A DNA stretch of 64,000 nt from Adineta steineri (GCA_905250115.1 CAJNOI010000177.1:120785-184784), one strand, 5' to 3'; counted from the first letter of the stretch, positions 21,714 to 34,524 are shown. Numbers and translations: made by a program. Notes: generated by a model from the letters alone, not told the origin.

Positions 21714-22711
21714 TTAAGAAATTTCCCAAAAAAATCAAGAAAATCTTTAGTAATGTAAGTGGTAATGTGATATGATGACGAGATAAAGAAAAAATATTTA
21801 TTTGTGATGTGAAGAGGTATAAACTTGTCTCTCATTTCATTAGCTAATACGTTAAGAAAAAAAAAGAAATACAATAATTACGTGCAATAAGATTAGTCAT
21901 AAATCTTTTTTTATCACATAAATATTGAAGAAAGATAGAGAAAATTTGACAAGATAATAACATTTTTTTCGTTCTTGTTATTAATATTTTTAAAAGACAG
22001 AAGAAAGAAATACGATAATTACCTATTATTCTATAAATAGTAAAATTTATAATATATTTTGTTGTGATGATGATGACGACATGTTATTTTTCTCATTACC
22101 TATATACGATAGAGAAATAAAACTATAATTACCGATTCACCTACAGTATTAAAAAAATACGATTGTTGTTTTTTTTCCTGTCGAATGATCACTTACACTG
22201 AAAAGAATGTTCGTACGAACAAATGAATTCTAATCACAGCACCATAAAACGAATGAAGTTTCAATTTTCCTTGTTATAATAATATTATAGTAGAAATAGA
22301 AAGCAATTAATAACGAATGTCAGTAAAAAAAAACGTTAATATGAGTAACATATAAATCGAAAAATAGTGTTAATCTCCTATTCCGTAATTATTTTTTTGA
22401 CGTCGTCACACATATATCTACTATTTGTAATTAATCTTCATTCTATTCGCATAAAGTGTGCAATCTCTATTTAAAAGTGATAAATAGTACATTTTCATTT
22501 TTCGATATTTCATTCTGGCTAAAACTATAGAAAGAGTAGAAGTTGTGCTTTTAAAATGAGAGATAGACTTATTTTTGTTGTTTTTTTTAAGGGTGTGGGT
22601 GTGTGGATGTACACATCTATTCTTCTTCTTTATATCATTATACCCACCATCAACCTTAATTCAAATATTTTGTTTTAGACATAATTTATTTAGAATCGGA
22701 ATGAATAAAAA
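21714..22711. other. Intergenic region
   Basis: AT-rich with no supported gene. A minus-strand frame at 21560-21874 is a shadow of the cupin region. One telomere-like hairpin lies near the right end (22591-22657). Confidence 0.4.
22591..22657. repeat. TGTGGG-type hairpin 2
   Basis: Left arm GGGTGTGGGTGTGTGGATGT, right arm ATACCCACCATCAACCTT. The right arm is diverged, so this copy looks old. Confidence 0.6.
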
Positions 22712-24802
22712 CTAATTCGGAAAAGTTATGCGTACGTCAATAGCTCTTTTCCACATGATCAATGCATTGAAATATTCCTTCAAGTGTAAATAAGCTATTG
22801 GAATACTTTCGAATAATTTCGAAAATGTCCGAACAAATTGACCATGTGGTGGTAAATGATCTTTAAATAATTGTTTTGCTTGTAAAAGAATTTCTATTGC
22901 TTGATGATAATTGCCTTGTTTTATCAAAGTTAGACCCATTGTAAATAATATTTCAGCACGTTCAAGAGGTAAAAGATGAAGTTCAGTATTTAATCTGTTT
23001 TTACAAGTTCTTATTACGTTTTCATAATCTAACTGTGATTTTTGTCTAAAAGGTTCATCGAATTCATCTGCTTGTTCTTCGTAAAGCAAACATTCTGTAT
23101 TATTATTTTGTTTTATATATACATCAGCTATTTCCCTACATATTATAGGAAGACATCGTTTTTTAGAATATTGACTACGTAAAATATGTAATGCTTGTTT
23201 GTAATAGAATAATGCTCGATTGAAATTATTCTTCATTTTATAGGCATCTCCAATATGATGAAATATTTGACCTTTTAATCTATTATCATCATCTAATACT
23301 AGAAGTGCAGTATTATAGTAGTCTAAAGCCATGTCATATTCTAGAAGATGATAATAATTATATCCAATAATAACATTAAGAACAATAGATTTGGGTTTAT
23401 CAATAAATGTTGGCTTTAATAAAAGTTTCTTATAATATTCTATGAGTCTTTCATAATTTCCAACATTATTCAGGAGATAATAAATATCAATATCATTTAT
23501 ATTTTTTGTTAATGCATCCTTCCATGTAAGTGCTTTATCCGTTAATATCTTATAATAATTTCCAATGAGTTTAAAATCATTTATTTTTGAATGTAATTCT
23601 TGCCAATATGATGTATGAGTGAATTGATATTCAACATGTTTCATTATTTGTTCTAACTGTTCACCTGTTTCATTAATTAAAGTAAGTTTAATAATCCATG
23701 TTGACTCATTATCTGGTTCAATAGATTCAATGCGAAAAACTGTACCAGCAAAGAATAAAACTTCTTCTTCTGAAAACGCGCTCTGTTCATTAATATTAGC
23801 AAATACATGAATAGTATCAACATTTGTATTTTCAATCGTTATTTCATATAGCACGTTAACTTCATCACTACCTAAAAATACCTGAGCTACGTTTCTGTCC
23901 TTTGTTGTTGATAACATTGTATTTGTTGAAATAAGATTTCCAATATTTGATAATAAAATTTCAAGTTGATTTATCTTCAAAGATTGTCCTCGATAGACAA
24001 TTGTATGATTCATTTCGGCTTCTTGTTGTATTGATAGTTCTTTTAATTTTTTATATAAAAGTACAATAAAATATCGAAATTTACAAATTAAATCAATATT
24101 TCTGGTACGAAATGATTTATTCAGAAGTCGATAAACGAACGAATCGCGTGTATACCAGTATACAACATTATCATATGTACAATTATTAACAAATTCGTTT
24201 ATTTTTTCCAATTCAACTTCATCATTTTTATATTCTAATAGACATTGTTCTATCATTTCTTTTTTTAATGTCTCCATATCTATATGAGAAGAATTAACAA
24301 GATAATAAATAAATAATTGATTCCATACAAACATTAAAGAATTTTCATCTAAACTAGTTAATGATTGTTCAATGGTTATTTCACGTAAAGACGAAATATT
24401 TATTGAGAAATCATTTCTATATGTGAGTACAATATCTTGACGTAATCGTTCAATTAATGTATGTTTATCACTAAAAATATTAACCATTTTAGAAGACTGT
24501 GCTTGATTAAAATTTATATTTTCACCATTTTTTTCCAGAAGATAAATTGAATGAATTTGATCAAGTTCATCAAAATGTACCAAACATTCAAAGAATTCGG
24601 TTAAAACAAGCAGAATTTTTCGTTCACTTTTAATGTCTGTTATGTGATCAAAACACTCTTCGACGGAAACAAATTTCTCTAAATAATCAACAATATTCTC
24701 TTCATTTGGTATATTATTATTTGAACCAAGCCAAACAACTTTATAATCATCATGATTTTGTATTTCGGTTAATTTTGTTGATGATAAATTAGATTCACTC
24801 AT
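22712..24802 (-). CDS. Mono-ADP-ribosyltransferase with TPR repeats
   Basis: A single exon of about 696 residues. The central catalytic domain has the R-S-E signature of arginine-specific ADP-ribosyltransferases: IVYRGQSL (Arg near residue 274), NTMLSTTKDRN (Ser/Thr near 301) and FSEEEVLFF (ExE near 348-350). The C-terminal third (about 440-690) carries tetratricopeptide repeats, for example GDAYKMKNNFNRALFYYKQA and MGLTLIKQGNYHQAIEILLQ. The N-terminal 200 residues are unrecognised. The enzyme would move ADP-ribose from NAD to a target; TPRs usually bind partners. Proteins of this architecture are expanded in bdelloids. There is no signal peptide, so it is probably cytosolic. I chose the ATG at 24802; the frame extends four codons further upstream to a GTG. 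Confidence 0.8.
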   Translation of the reverse strand: MSESNLSSTKLTEIQNHDDYKVVWLGSNNNIPNEENIVDYLEKFVSVEECFDHITDIKSERKILLVLTEFFECLVHFDELDQIHSIYLLEKNGENINFNQAQSSKMVNIFSDKHTLIERLRQDIVLTYRNDFSINISSLREITIEQSLTSLDENSLMFVWNQLFIYYLVNSSHIDMETLKKEMIEQCLLEYKNDEVELEKINEFVNNCTYDNVVYWYTRDSFVYRLLNKSFRTRNIDLICKFRYFIVLLYKKLKELSIQQEAEMNHTIVYRGQSLKINQLEILLSNIGNLISTNTMLSTTKDRNVAQVFLGSDEVNVLYEITIENTNVDTIHVFANINEQSAFSEEEVLFFAGTVFRIESIEPDNESTWIIKLTLINETGEQLEQIMKHVEYQFTHTSYWQELHSKINDFKLIGNYYKILTDKALTWKDALTKNINDIDIYYLLNNVGNYERLIEYYKKLLLKPTFIDKPKSIVLNVIIGYNYYHLLEYDMALDYYNTALLVLDDDNRLKGQIFHHIGDAYKMKNNFNRALFYYKQALHILRSQYSKKRCLPIICREIADVYIKQNNNTECLLYEEQADEFDEPFRQKSQLDYENVIRTCKNRLNTELHLLPLERAEILFTMGLTLIKQGNYHQAIEILLQAKQLFKDHLPPHGQFVRTFSKLFESIPIAYLHLKEYFNALIMWKRAIDVRITFPN

Positions 24803-24890
24803 TAATCTCACTCTTAAAATACAATAATTATATTTGATATGAACAAAATGAAATAAGGTTATTCAATATTCAATTAATAATAATCAAAAC

Positions 24891-24943
24891 TTGAGGGTGT
24901 AAGTGTGGGAAAAGGAAAGAAAACATTGGCTCACACCTTCAAG
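24891..24943. repeat. TGTGGG-type hairpin 3
   Basis: Left arm TTGAGGGTGTAAGTGTGGG, right arm CTCACACCTTCAAG. The TTGAGGGTGT start is shared with hairpins 1, 5, 14, 15 and 16. Confidence 0.65.
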
Positions 24944-25462
24944 GTCTTCTTCTTCTGAAAACGTTCAGTATACTTACCAATAAGAATAGTCAAAGAATTA
25001 AATGAAATTCAATGACAAGTAACGATCACTGTTCTTCAGATCTGTTTGAAACTGAAGAATTTACTTCAATTACGCACTTATATATATACATGAAACAGTC
25101 GCGTATGTTGGTTTTTAACTAGTCGACCAGATAATTTTTTTTCTGTTCTGTCGTCTCAATTTACACAAACAGTCAACGTCCACGTTGAAGATTTTAGCTA
25201 CTCATGATAACGTAGAGATATGATGCAGAGAAACCGCAACGTAATGATGGGAAATAACCAAGTGAGCGACTGTTTTCGAGCTTCGTAAAAAGATTCTCTG
25301 TGTCTTTATCTCACTTTCCAACCGTAAGTTTTACGAGTGACACTTGCCTGCTGACTCACTCAGCTCTTTCTCGTAGACATACTGTTTCTAAATGTTAGAT
25401 CCATAATATGTTGTTGTGTGCGTATAAGTCTATTTCTACCGTAAATTGAACTTTATATAGAA

Positions 25463-25545
25463 AGGGCGTAGATGTGAGTGTGAGTGAGAGCATGATATAG
25501 GGTGTGGGTATAGGTATTCGTTTCATTCAACACCCATACCCTAGT
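25463..25545. repeat. TGTGGG-type hairpin 4
   Basis: The core fold-back is GGGTGTGGGTATAGGTATTC at 25501 with right arm AACACCCATACCCTAG. A further left part (AGATGTGAGTGTGAGTGAG) precedes it, so two elements may be nested or adjacent. Confidence 0.65.
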
Positions 25546-25700
25546 TTATTCACATCGAAATTATTCTCATCTTTGAGATCTATGGATTTAACATAATTTT
25601 ATTGATAATAATAATTACATTTCCGAAAGTTTTTTTGATAAAAATTAAAAATTTTGCATATTTAAAGAAATAAAATCAAGTCATTTAAATGATTAAGTAT

Positions 25701-28700
25701 TCAATCTTTGAATTCTGGTGGTGGGTCAACACGAGACATTTTAACACGTTTCATAGCTGAAATCATCCATTTCATACCAATTGTAGTCTAAATAAGGAAA
25801 ATATTTTTTCTTTTTTTCTAAATTTCTTTTTTCAATATACTCGATTTTTAATTTCATTTGTCTCGTTTCTCATTTGTTCATTTTCATCTTGTAATATATT
25901 AATTTGTGTTTGTAATCTTAAAATAATTGAACAAAAAAACGATGAAAAATCAATCAATAAATAAATTTTACGTTGAGATTGTAATATCATCTTTTGGTCG
26001 ATAATTTTCTTCAATAAATTGACGTGCATATTTATCAGTAGCAGCACTTTCAAATTCACTCCAATAAATATCCATTTCAGATTGATTGCAAAGACGTTCT
26101 ATGTATAACATAGTCATCTAACGAAATATCTGATTTAAACTTACTAAATACACGAAAAGTTGTTCCTTTACAGAAAATGACTTGAATTAACCATATAATA
26201 TAAGCAATAATGGAAAGAGGTGGATAAGCAAATATTGGTTTTTCAAAATATTCACGTGTTAATTCATATCGTTGAAAACGCCAAAAAAATTCATTTTTTT
26301 CTTGAACATCATTAATTGAAAAACTAAATTATACTCAATAAAGTATTCATTAAAATATTAAACAAAAAAACTTTACTTAAAAACAGCGATAAGTAAATTA
26401 AGAATTAAAATATTAATAAAAAGCATATGAAAAGTTAAGAGAATATGATTAACAGTTGCTTCTGCTACTTCTGATGCTGTGCCATTAGAAATAATATCTA
26501 TAGAAAAAGAAACTGAATTGAAATTGTATAAAAATAGAATTTACTATCAAGATATCCTGTTTCATTATCAGCAACAGAATATAAAAGCCAATAAGGTTGA
26601 TAAAAGACAGCTGTAAAAACACTTTTTGCCGTAAAATCAATATAATTATACATAACTAATGCACGTGATACAACACCATATGCAGCAATACAAACAAATA
26701 TTATATAAATAAATGCTATTAAATCTTTTAACTAAATCAAATCAATTAAGATTTTTCTAATTTAAAAATTCTACAAACCATATTTCTAATCATTATTAAT
26801 TTTGGACCTAATAATTTAATCGCACTAACAAAACGTAATGAAAAAAGAAACCAAACTTCCAGATCAATAGCTAAAATAATTCTATACAATACAAAATTGG
26901 AATTAAAGATAAATTAAATAAATTTTGTTTATACCTTGCAGTTGTAAATAATTCAAGATTATCCGTTGATTGATAATAACATATAATACCAATATAAAAT
27001 AAAATGTATGGTGTTGCAAATGAAGGTACTAACCATGCATCGGACCAATTCCATGTTTCCATCATTTGTGTATGATAATTAACGATAATCTATTTAGATT
27101 AGAGTTTCAAAATCAAAATTCAAAAGAAAAAAAGATTATTAGCATAAATTCTCTTGAGGGTATGAATGTGGGCTGAAGAAAGGCCACCCACATTCACATC
27201 TACACCCTATAAAAGAATATTTACTTGACGAAAATCTTCAATAAGCATTGTTGAAACAGTAACAATTAAATAGATTTTTGTCCAATGAAATGAACCTTCA
27301 TTATATTTTATATCAAATAACATCATATAACTAAAAACCAATAAAAACCAAACATAAATTATCTAATAAAAGAAAAGAATTTAATTTGAAATAATTGAAA
27401 ATATTTTTTGAAAAGGGCACGGCCAGCTAACGGTCCCCTTCGCTGGTGAAGGTTAAAATCAGTAATATATAGAAAAAAAATTTTTTAACAGAAAGTATGA
27501 TCTTGAAATATTGTTAAGTTTGTTCGACATTCTGAATTACTCAGCTGACATATAAAACAAATATCATTTTCCGTTCCTACGAGTTTAAAAACACGAATAA
27601 TCACGAAATTTCACTTTTTTTTATTTTGAAAATTTTCATTTTTGTCAAAATGATGGATGAAGTTTTCTATGAAATTTTGAGACAAACATGAAAATGAACT
27701 AATCGATTTATAGAAAACAATACTCTTAATCGTTACGGAATGAAAAAAGTTCGATTGCATAGTTAAAACTATTATAAAAATGTCGCTAAATTGTCCCTCG
27801 CAGAACAAGAGAAAAACGGCGAAATTCCGTAACAGCTGAAATTCCGTAACGCTCAGCATTTCAAGTCGTCTTATTTAAAGGGGATGTCTCACAAAGAAAA
27901 TGACGTGATATTCCGATAGCTCGTGAAAAACTGAACAACTTATGTATAGAACGTTTATTTATGAGCCGGTTAGTTTCGAAGAAAAAAGTCAAAATCTGAG
28001 ACCACCCTCAAAATTTTGTCCATTTTTGAAATTCCGTAACGAACAATGTTTTGCATATAGCTCCGTTATGGCTTGTCATAAGTCAGTGAAATTTTTACTG
28101 CTAGTAGACCTAGTTAACCTTCATATATGGTAAAAATTTCACAAACATATCTCTTGTTATTGAGGAGATATAGGTCTCGCAAGTTAAAAAAATGAAATTC
28201 CGTCACGCTTGGCCGTGCCCAAAACTAACAAAATGATAACCCATTTTAACCATAGGTGCTGAATGAAAATGATATAATTTTCTCCAATACGATGGATTTT
28301 TTATTTTTTGATCTTCAATTCCTTTCCATCTAAAATATATTTCGATTTATATAAAATAATCAAATAAATACAATACCTAGAATTATGTTGATTAACACAA
28401 TTTATTCTCTGAAAAAAAGAAAAAAATCAATGAATTTAAAAAAAGAGAGAATTTACATCTTCATCAAGTATTTGATCATAATTATCCATTTGACGATATT
28501 TAATGAAATATGATGATGATAAAATGAATCCAAATGTTATCAAATTAAATAAAAACAGTAATTTAGTTCCAAATGAATCAGTTGTATTTATAATAACATG
28601 TCCAAACCATTCTTCATTAACGACTTCAATAAAACCATGTGTATTAACAATTGGTATACTTTGACATGCAATAGCTACCTATATTATATTTAAAAAAAAA

Positions 28701-31126
28701 TACAATTCGTTAATTAAATATTATTTTCTTACTTGCATACAATTGACATGTCCAAATAAAGGATTTTCTCGTACAAGAATTTGACATGTTAATCGTTCAT
28801 CATATTCAAAACAACTCTTAATACACATATTTGCATATTCTTCATAATCTTTTGATTGTTGATGAAATTTATGATGTAAATCTAATTGATGAGTATCTGA
28901 TGAGATTCTTTGTGCAATACGTACTGCAATTAATGATGCCATTATTCGTGATTGCATTTGTGAAAGAAGAACAAAGGCAATATCAGAATATCCTGAATAA
29001 ACACTCCATAAAAATATTTCACGTAACATTTCTTGTTTATTTATTTGTTTATTAAGATAATCAGCATCTGAATAAGATTTCTTTTTAAATCGAGTATATA
29101 ACAAAAATCGATCAATTGTATTATAATCGAAATAGAATGATTTTATAAATGGTCCAATTAGTTTTCGATAATTTTTATCAAGTTCTTCAATTGTTTTTGG
29201 AATTGGCCAATTCTAAAAATAAAATGTAAAAGAAATAATTATTTTAGAAAATAAAAGCAAATTTTTTACATCAAATACGAATTCAGTTTTCTGGTAAAGT
29301 TTACTAATAAAACCGAATGCATGTAACAAACATAAACTTTCGCCAGATCCACATTTTTCACATGGTTTTCTTAATGAAACAATTAATTCATTGTTTTTAT
29401 TGTTCGAACCTTTATTCTCCCTAGAAAATTCAAAATTAATTAATAATTATATTTATAAAGTGAGGAAACGGTATACTTAGAAATAAATATTTTAAGAGGA
29501 TTATGATATCGCCGTAGAAAATAATCAACAAATACTGGACGATTTTCTATAAGTGATTGATAAAAGAATTCTGGATAACGATCTGTATTATCCTGATAAA
29601 AATTAAATTTAAAAATAAACTTTTACTAAAATGAAAATACTTGTGAACGATTCGACATTGTTTTTGCTCTATCTTTATAATTCCAACTAATCGCTAGTTT
29701 TAAAAAATTTGGTTGTTGGTTTGAATCAATTTGAGCTAAAAATGTAAATTCATTAAAAGAATAACAAAACAGGACTACGAATACCTTTGTCAACAGCTTT
29801 AAAGATTGTTTCTGTCAGACTTTTATCACGTTCAAGTTTAAATATATTTAAATATTGACGATATTTCATATCTAAGACTTCGTTTAAACTTGATACAATC
29901 GTTTTTTGTTTTTCTTCATCATTTTCAGTTTTAAATTTAGGAAAAAATAATATTATTTCATTTTCGATATCAAATTCTCTAAACAGAATAATTTGAAAAA
30001 GTATAGAAATTAATTTAATATATTACTGAGTTATCTTTTTTTTATTTGAAATATCTAATAATTTTCCAATTAGATCAGATAAACGTCCACTACCTTGTAC
30101 AATAACAACAGGTCGTTTCTTATTCATATCATGTAAAATAACTTCTAATGTATTTAAACCACCTTCAATAATAATTGTTATTGCATGACATTCAACTTTT
30201 TTTGTTAAAGCATCAACAAACTGAGAACGAGGTTGATCACCAAGATGAATATTCATACGTCCATCATCTAATAAAAGAAAATGTGTATGATATTTATCAA
30301 GTGTTTCGTTTTCATTCCAATTTAAATTTGATGTTAATTTCTTTTTCAAAACATTTCGTGTATTTTCACTTAATATTCCCCAACTGGTTATACCAATAAG
30401 AGTTGCTTTTACTGATCTCTTATTTAATAACATTGATTGATGTACAATATTTCCAATAAATTTTGATACACCATGATTTAAACCAGTTGTTAATAACCAA
30501 ACACCTTCATTATATAATTGAGAACATTAAAATTTTTTAAAATGAAATTTTTACCTGGAGTTGTTGCTATTTGTGAAATTCCATTTTTAAATTCATTTTC
30601 TAATTCATTAGTCATATTAAAATACTTTGCTCCACCAAAACAACTAACAAGTAAAGTAGGTTTTATACGAACATCTTCTATAATTAAATCAGTTAGAGGA
30701 TCATGTACAATTGGATCATCTGCATAACATCGAATAAACTAAAAATAAAATAAGAATTCAAAAAAATCTTATTAGAATTTTAAAATATACTCGAGCGCCA
30801 TCACTAAATTGACCAAGTTGACCATAAACGGATAATGGTAATAGTTCTGTAATAAATTTGTCTTCATTAAAATTAGTCTCATCGGCGTAGTCACTTTTTG
30901 ATAAACCAGTAAAACTATGTTGACGTGCTAATCGACCACAAGCACATTTCTTGTTTTTATCATATTTTGTACCACTAGATTCCGAAAAGACATGGCATGT
31001 TACTTGTGCTAAGATTCCTTCCTTTTCTTTAATTTTTTTTTCGACAAGTTCCTTCCACGTTTCTTTATTGTTGTTATTTCGTACTAAGATTGATTCCGTA
31101 GTGATATTTATACGATTCGATGGCAT
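25701..31126 (-). CDS. TRPM-family cation channel
   Basis: A many-exon gene (about 14 short introns) spanning 5.4 kb. The N-terminal exons encode the TRPM homology/SLOG region: CACGRLARQHSFTGL with DGARV, then ATLIGITSWGIL, HTHFLLLDDGRMNIHLGD, HAITIIIEGGLNTLEVILHD and PVVIVQGSGRLSDLIGKLLD, as in TRPM channels. Ankyrin-like helical exons follow, then membrane exons including a pore region (FYQPYWLLYSV) and the S6/TRP segment ILILNLLIAVF with WRFQRYELTREYFEKP. The C-terminus is a coiled coil (LQTQINILQDENEQMRNE) ending PPPEFKD at 25701. TRPM channels are tetrameric Ca2+/Mg2+/Na+ channels that sense temperature, redox state or nucleotides. No NUDT9 or kinase tail is seen. One intron carries a TIR transposon and another a telomere-like hairpin. 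Confidence 0.85.
27153..27209. repeat. TGTGGG-type hairpin 5, in a TRPM intron
   Basis: Left arm TTGAGGGTATGAATGTGGG, right arm CCACCCACATTCACATCTAC ending ACCCTAT. The arms pair well, and it sits inside an intron of the TRPM-like gene. Confidence 0.7.
27415..28220. mobile_element. 806-bp non-autonomous DNA transposon in a TRPM intron
   Basis: The ends are perfect inverted repeats GGGCACGGCCA (27415-27425) and TGGCCGTGCCC (28210-28220), with similarity continuing a further 8-10 bases. AAAA flanks both ends and may be the target duplication. Inside, GAAATTCCGTAAC or its variants recur (near 27820, 27838, 28029, 28192). No transposase is encoded; the minus-strand frame at 27611-27859 has no similarity I know. 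The element is clearly more GC-rich at its ends than the intron around it. Confidence 0.75.
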
Positions 31127-31342
31127 TATTTCAATTTTACAAAAGAAAAAGAAAAGAAAAAAATAATATATTTAAATGTGTCTGGGAAAATTTATTTCTT
31201 CCTGTTTTTTTAACTATTTACTCAACTATGGTAACACTAACAATAGCAACAACCTTGAAAAATTCCATCCATTATAAATTTTTTCCATTGTTATTGCTGA
31301 AAAAGTTTTTTTTAGTATTGATCATCGTCTAATTGTGATTCT

Positions 31343-31859
31343 ATGGCAGTTCGAACTAGATTAACTTATAATACATGTAAAGTACTTACAACGGAAGAAG
31401 AAGTAAATAAAAACTTATCAGAACATGATTTAGTCTTACTTTTATTCAATAAAAAGTAAATATTGAAATCATTTTTTTCATTTTTTTTCAATTTTTTCAA
31501 ATAATAGTAGTTCTTCGAATGAAAATGATATAGAACAAAAATTTAATTTATGGAGAATTAACTATGAACGTACATATGAGCTTCTTGTTTTTAAATGTGT
31601 CAAATCTAAAATTAAAAATCCATTAATTACCACATATAACATTATAAACGTGCCGACATTTATTTTATTTCATAAACAACAAGAAGTTGCTCGTCTAGAA
31701 GATGCTGAAAATATTCAATCCGATGTTATTTCAACTTTAACTGCTGATGAACAATTAGAAACTAAAGATGCAGAACAACAATTAAAACTTTGGCTTGATA
31801 AAAATTGTGAAAAATACGCAAAAAAAGATAATGAAAACAATGATCGAAAACCCAACTAA
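31343..31859 (+). CDS. Thioredoxin-like protein without the CxxC motif
   Basis: Two exons, 31343-31455 and 31508-31859, joined by a 52-bp GT-AG intron. The 154-residue protein has a thioredoxin-fold layout: an opening strand (EHDLVLLLFNKK), a central helix region with a single Cys (KCVKSKIK), and the cis-proline segment YNIINVPTFILFHKQQEVAR typical of thioredoxins. The redox CxxC is absent, so a redox role is unlikely; it could be a chaperone-like or structural member. The C-terminus is charged (KYAKKDNENNDRKPN). The gene starts about 215 bp from the TRPM gene and is transcribed away from it, so the two may share a promoter region. Confidence 0.6.
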
Positions 31860-32696
31860 AAACGATTTCTTTCGATTGAAATAAAACTTTTCTAGCTTTT
31901 TCTTCTTCTGTATTATAATACTTATTCAAATTTTACATTAAATAAACAAATTTCATCCGAAATCGATTGATCGAAAATATTATTCATTGTTAGAGAAAAA
32001 TCTGCAAGTCATTTTTCAAATTTACAAACATATAAAATGATAACACGATTTGAAAGTTTAGATAGATTCTGCTTATCTTAAAAACAAACTTCAGAAAGTT
32101 CTTTGTTTTATGCTCTAAGAACATTTTTAATGTTTTAATTTCAACTAGAGGGTGTGGATGTCGGTGCGAATGTCCTTTTTTGATCTAAAGAGGACAACCA
32201 CACCCTGCAAAACAGAACAACAAAATGCAAATTTCGTTTTTTGATAATTCTTATTCAAAAAAGTATTTGTACAGATTCTATCAATAGTACGAAAAGTCGA
32301 CTTTTTTATGAAGTTTAATCAAAAATTGAAACCATTGAAGTTTTCTCATTAATATCGACTTGATTCGATTCAATTCAGTCTGTTGATCATTCAACAAAAA
32401 ATAGACAGTTTATAACGAATTTAATACATGATGCAGAGCCCTATTCTGATGAAATAAAACAATTTGAACAATCTTCCATTTGTAAGTTGATCATGATTAA
32501 TTAAGTTTGATTCATTTTTTATGAGTAGACTAGATTAAGAACAAGAATTAAGATGTGAAAGAATTGTCTGTAGTCCTCCGAAAGGAAATTCTTGTTCTCC
32601 ATTCTTTTGTTGAACATGTCATTCTAAAACTGTTTTTATTTAAAGTTTATCAAATATTGAACGTGATAATCAAAAATAACTTGAGATCAATTGATT
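31860..32696. other. Intergenic region
   Basis: This holds the 3' flank of the thioredoxin-like gene, a telomere-like hairpin at 32147-32208, and the upstream region of the Fuseless-like gene. No further gene is supported. Confidence 0.4.
32147..32208. repeat. TGTGGG-type hairpin 6
   Basis: Left arm AGAGGGTGTGGATGTCGGTG, right arm AGGACAACCACACCCTGC. The ending ACCCTGC is shared with hairpins 7 and 18. Confidence 0.7.
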
Positions 32697-34186
32697 ATGT
32701 TACCTACTGTTCGAATTGACGGCAAAACTCGTCGTCTTAGTGTATCAAGTAATAATCACCGTCGATTTTCGATCATTTCAAAGAATTTTGATAATGAATA
32801 TTCTAATCAACAACAAATTCAAGTTATTGATTCTGAATTATCCCAACCACTTCCTAATTCTGATGGGATCACGAATCGACATCGATTAACACAGATCATT
32901 TCTATTGTTGATAATAATAATAATAAAGAAAATATTGTTAAACCAAAAGGTTTATATCTTTTATTATTTATTATTGAACCGATTCTTGCCAGTTGTATTC
33001 TCTTTCCAATATTGGTTCTCTTCTGGGATTGTGGATGGAATCTTATTGTTACAATGTTAAATTCATTGAATGACTATGCATTAACTTATAATCTTGATGG
33101 ACTTGATTATACTGACTATGGATATGGTGATTATTCTCCTCAATCTTTAATTATTTCGTATATAGTTGATGAAATTCTGTTACTTATTTTGTATCTTAGT
33201 CAAGATTTATTTTACGATTTTCTTAAAATACAAAAATCTATTATTAGAATGATTTTGATTAAAATTCATATATTAATATTATCATTTCTATATATTATTC
33301 AATGGGAAATGATCTGGACTATATTGGATCAATATACTCCTCTAGATTGGCCATTTATGATGATTTTCTCAATAGCATCAGTCTTTATTCTAATTGTTAT
33401 TACAGGAACATTATCAGATTTAGTTTGTTCTCCATTTGTTGTTAGTTATGATTCGATTGAATATTGTGTTCAATTTGAATGTCCTCTTCTCACAGAACAT
33501 GTAAGTATATTTTCTTATTAAAAATAGAATACATATATATAAATTAAGAAATGATTTTCTTTTCAAAGATGAATCGATGGAAAATCAATTTGATGAATTT
33601 TATATTATATGAAATTATAATTTCTAATCTTACAATTATTATATGGCATGGTTTTTATGTTATTCTAGATCAATATTTGTATGTTGATGATATTAATAAA
33701 TCGATTTGGGTTTGTATAATAATTGGTTACGCTCTTTATTTTCCATTGATGTATTGTCAATATTACTCGGATAAAATTAATTTAAAATATGACTTTTTCA
33801 CTTTTTTTTCATTGAATTTTCCACAATTTCATCGAAATATTGTTCATGGATTAGCCTTTGCGTCATGTTTATTTATTTGGCATGGCTTTTGGGTTACATA
33901 TGATACTTATCTATATATATTCGAACAATATTATCAGACATATTTATTAATGATTTTTCTTGTATTTGGATTCTTATCTCTCATTCAAACATTTTCGTCA
34001 ATGAATGGTCCATTGAAAAGTATGGAAGATAAGTATCATTTTTTTCCTGTTTATCCACATTGCTACATTTCAAAAGTTGTTTACAACTTCTCTCAAATAT
34101 CGTATTTTCAATCCAAGAACATGAATCGATCTACACGAATTTTTCCTTTTGAAACTTCAGCAGATGATCGCAAATTAAATAAATGA
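32697..34186 (+). CDS. Multi-pass membrane protein, Fuseless-like
   Basis: Two exons (32697-33500 and 33569-34186) joined in phase 0 by a 68-bp intron, giving about 473 residues. After a cytosolic N-terminus of about 80 residues come some 8-9 hydrophobic segments (for example LYLLLFIIEPILASCILFPI and LILSFLYIIQWEMIWTILDQ). A motif of Trp, Gly/Glu, hydrophobic residues and Asp recurs (WDCGWNLI, WHGFYVILDQYLY, WHGFWVTYDTYLY), suggesting internal duplication. This recurring pattern recalls the Fuseless family of metazoan presynaptic membrane proteins, but I could not check it, so the name is tentative. I use the ATG at 32697. Confidence 0.6.
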
Positions 34187-34524
34187 TGTATAGCACAATA
34201 ACAATATATTTATTCACTGTGAATATGAGTAAATATAAGATACATACTCAGTATACTAGTTTTCTTTTGTACACTTTGAACTTATGTTTTTTTTTATGTA
34301 TAATATACGAACTATAATAATATATTGATACGCTGGCAAGAAAAGCACAGAAAAATTCAGTTTTCTCTATTCTTCTGTATCGAGTACCAACTCGTCGAAC
34401 TGCTTTCTTTTATTTTATCTGCCACGTCCTCCGTTCGTTAATAATCATTGCCCTCCTCTGTTCTATATATATATATTGATGTTCGGAAGGCACACAGTCA
34501 CACATATACTTTTCCCTCATTTCT
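34187..34524. other. Intergenic region and putative promoter of the ice-binding-like gene
   Basis: AT-rich 3' flank of the Fuseless-like gene. A run of TATATATATATA at about 34466-34477 lies about 50 bp before the next reading frame and may act as its TATA element. Confidence 0.35.

Larger units (their letters stand above)
24803..25700. other. Intergenic region with two telomere-like hairpins
   Basis: No gene is supported. It contains hairpins at 24891-24943 and 25463-25545. The part next to 24802 is the likely promoter of the ADP-ribosyltransferase gene. Confidence 0.4.

Noticed and set aside
27611-27859. 82-codon frame inside the TIR transposon, possible transposase
   Set aside because: Too short, with no catalytic motif, and composed of the internal repeat of a non-autonomous element.
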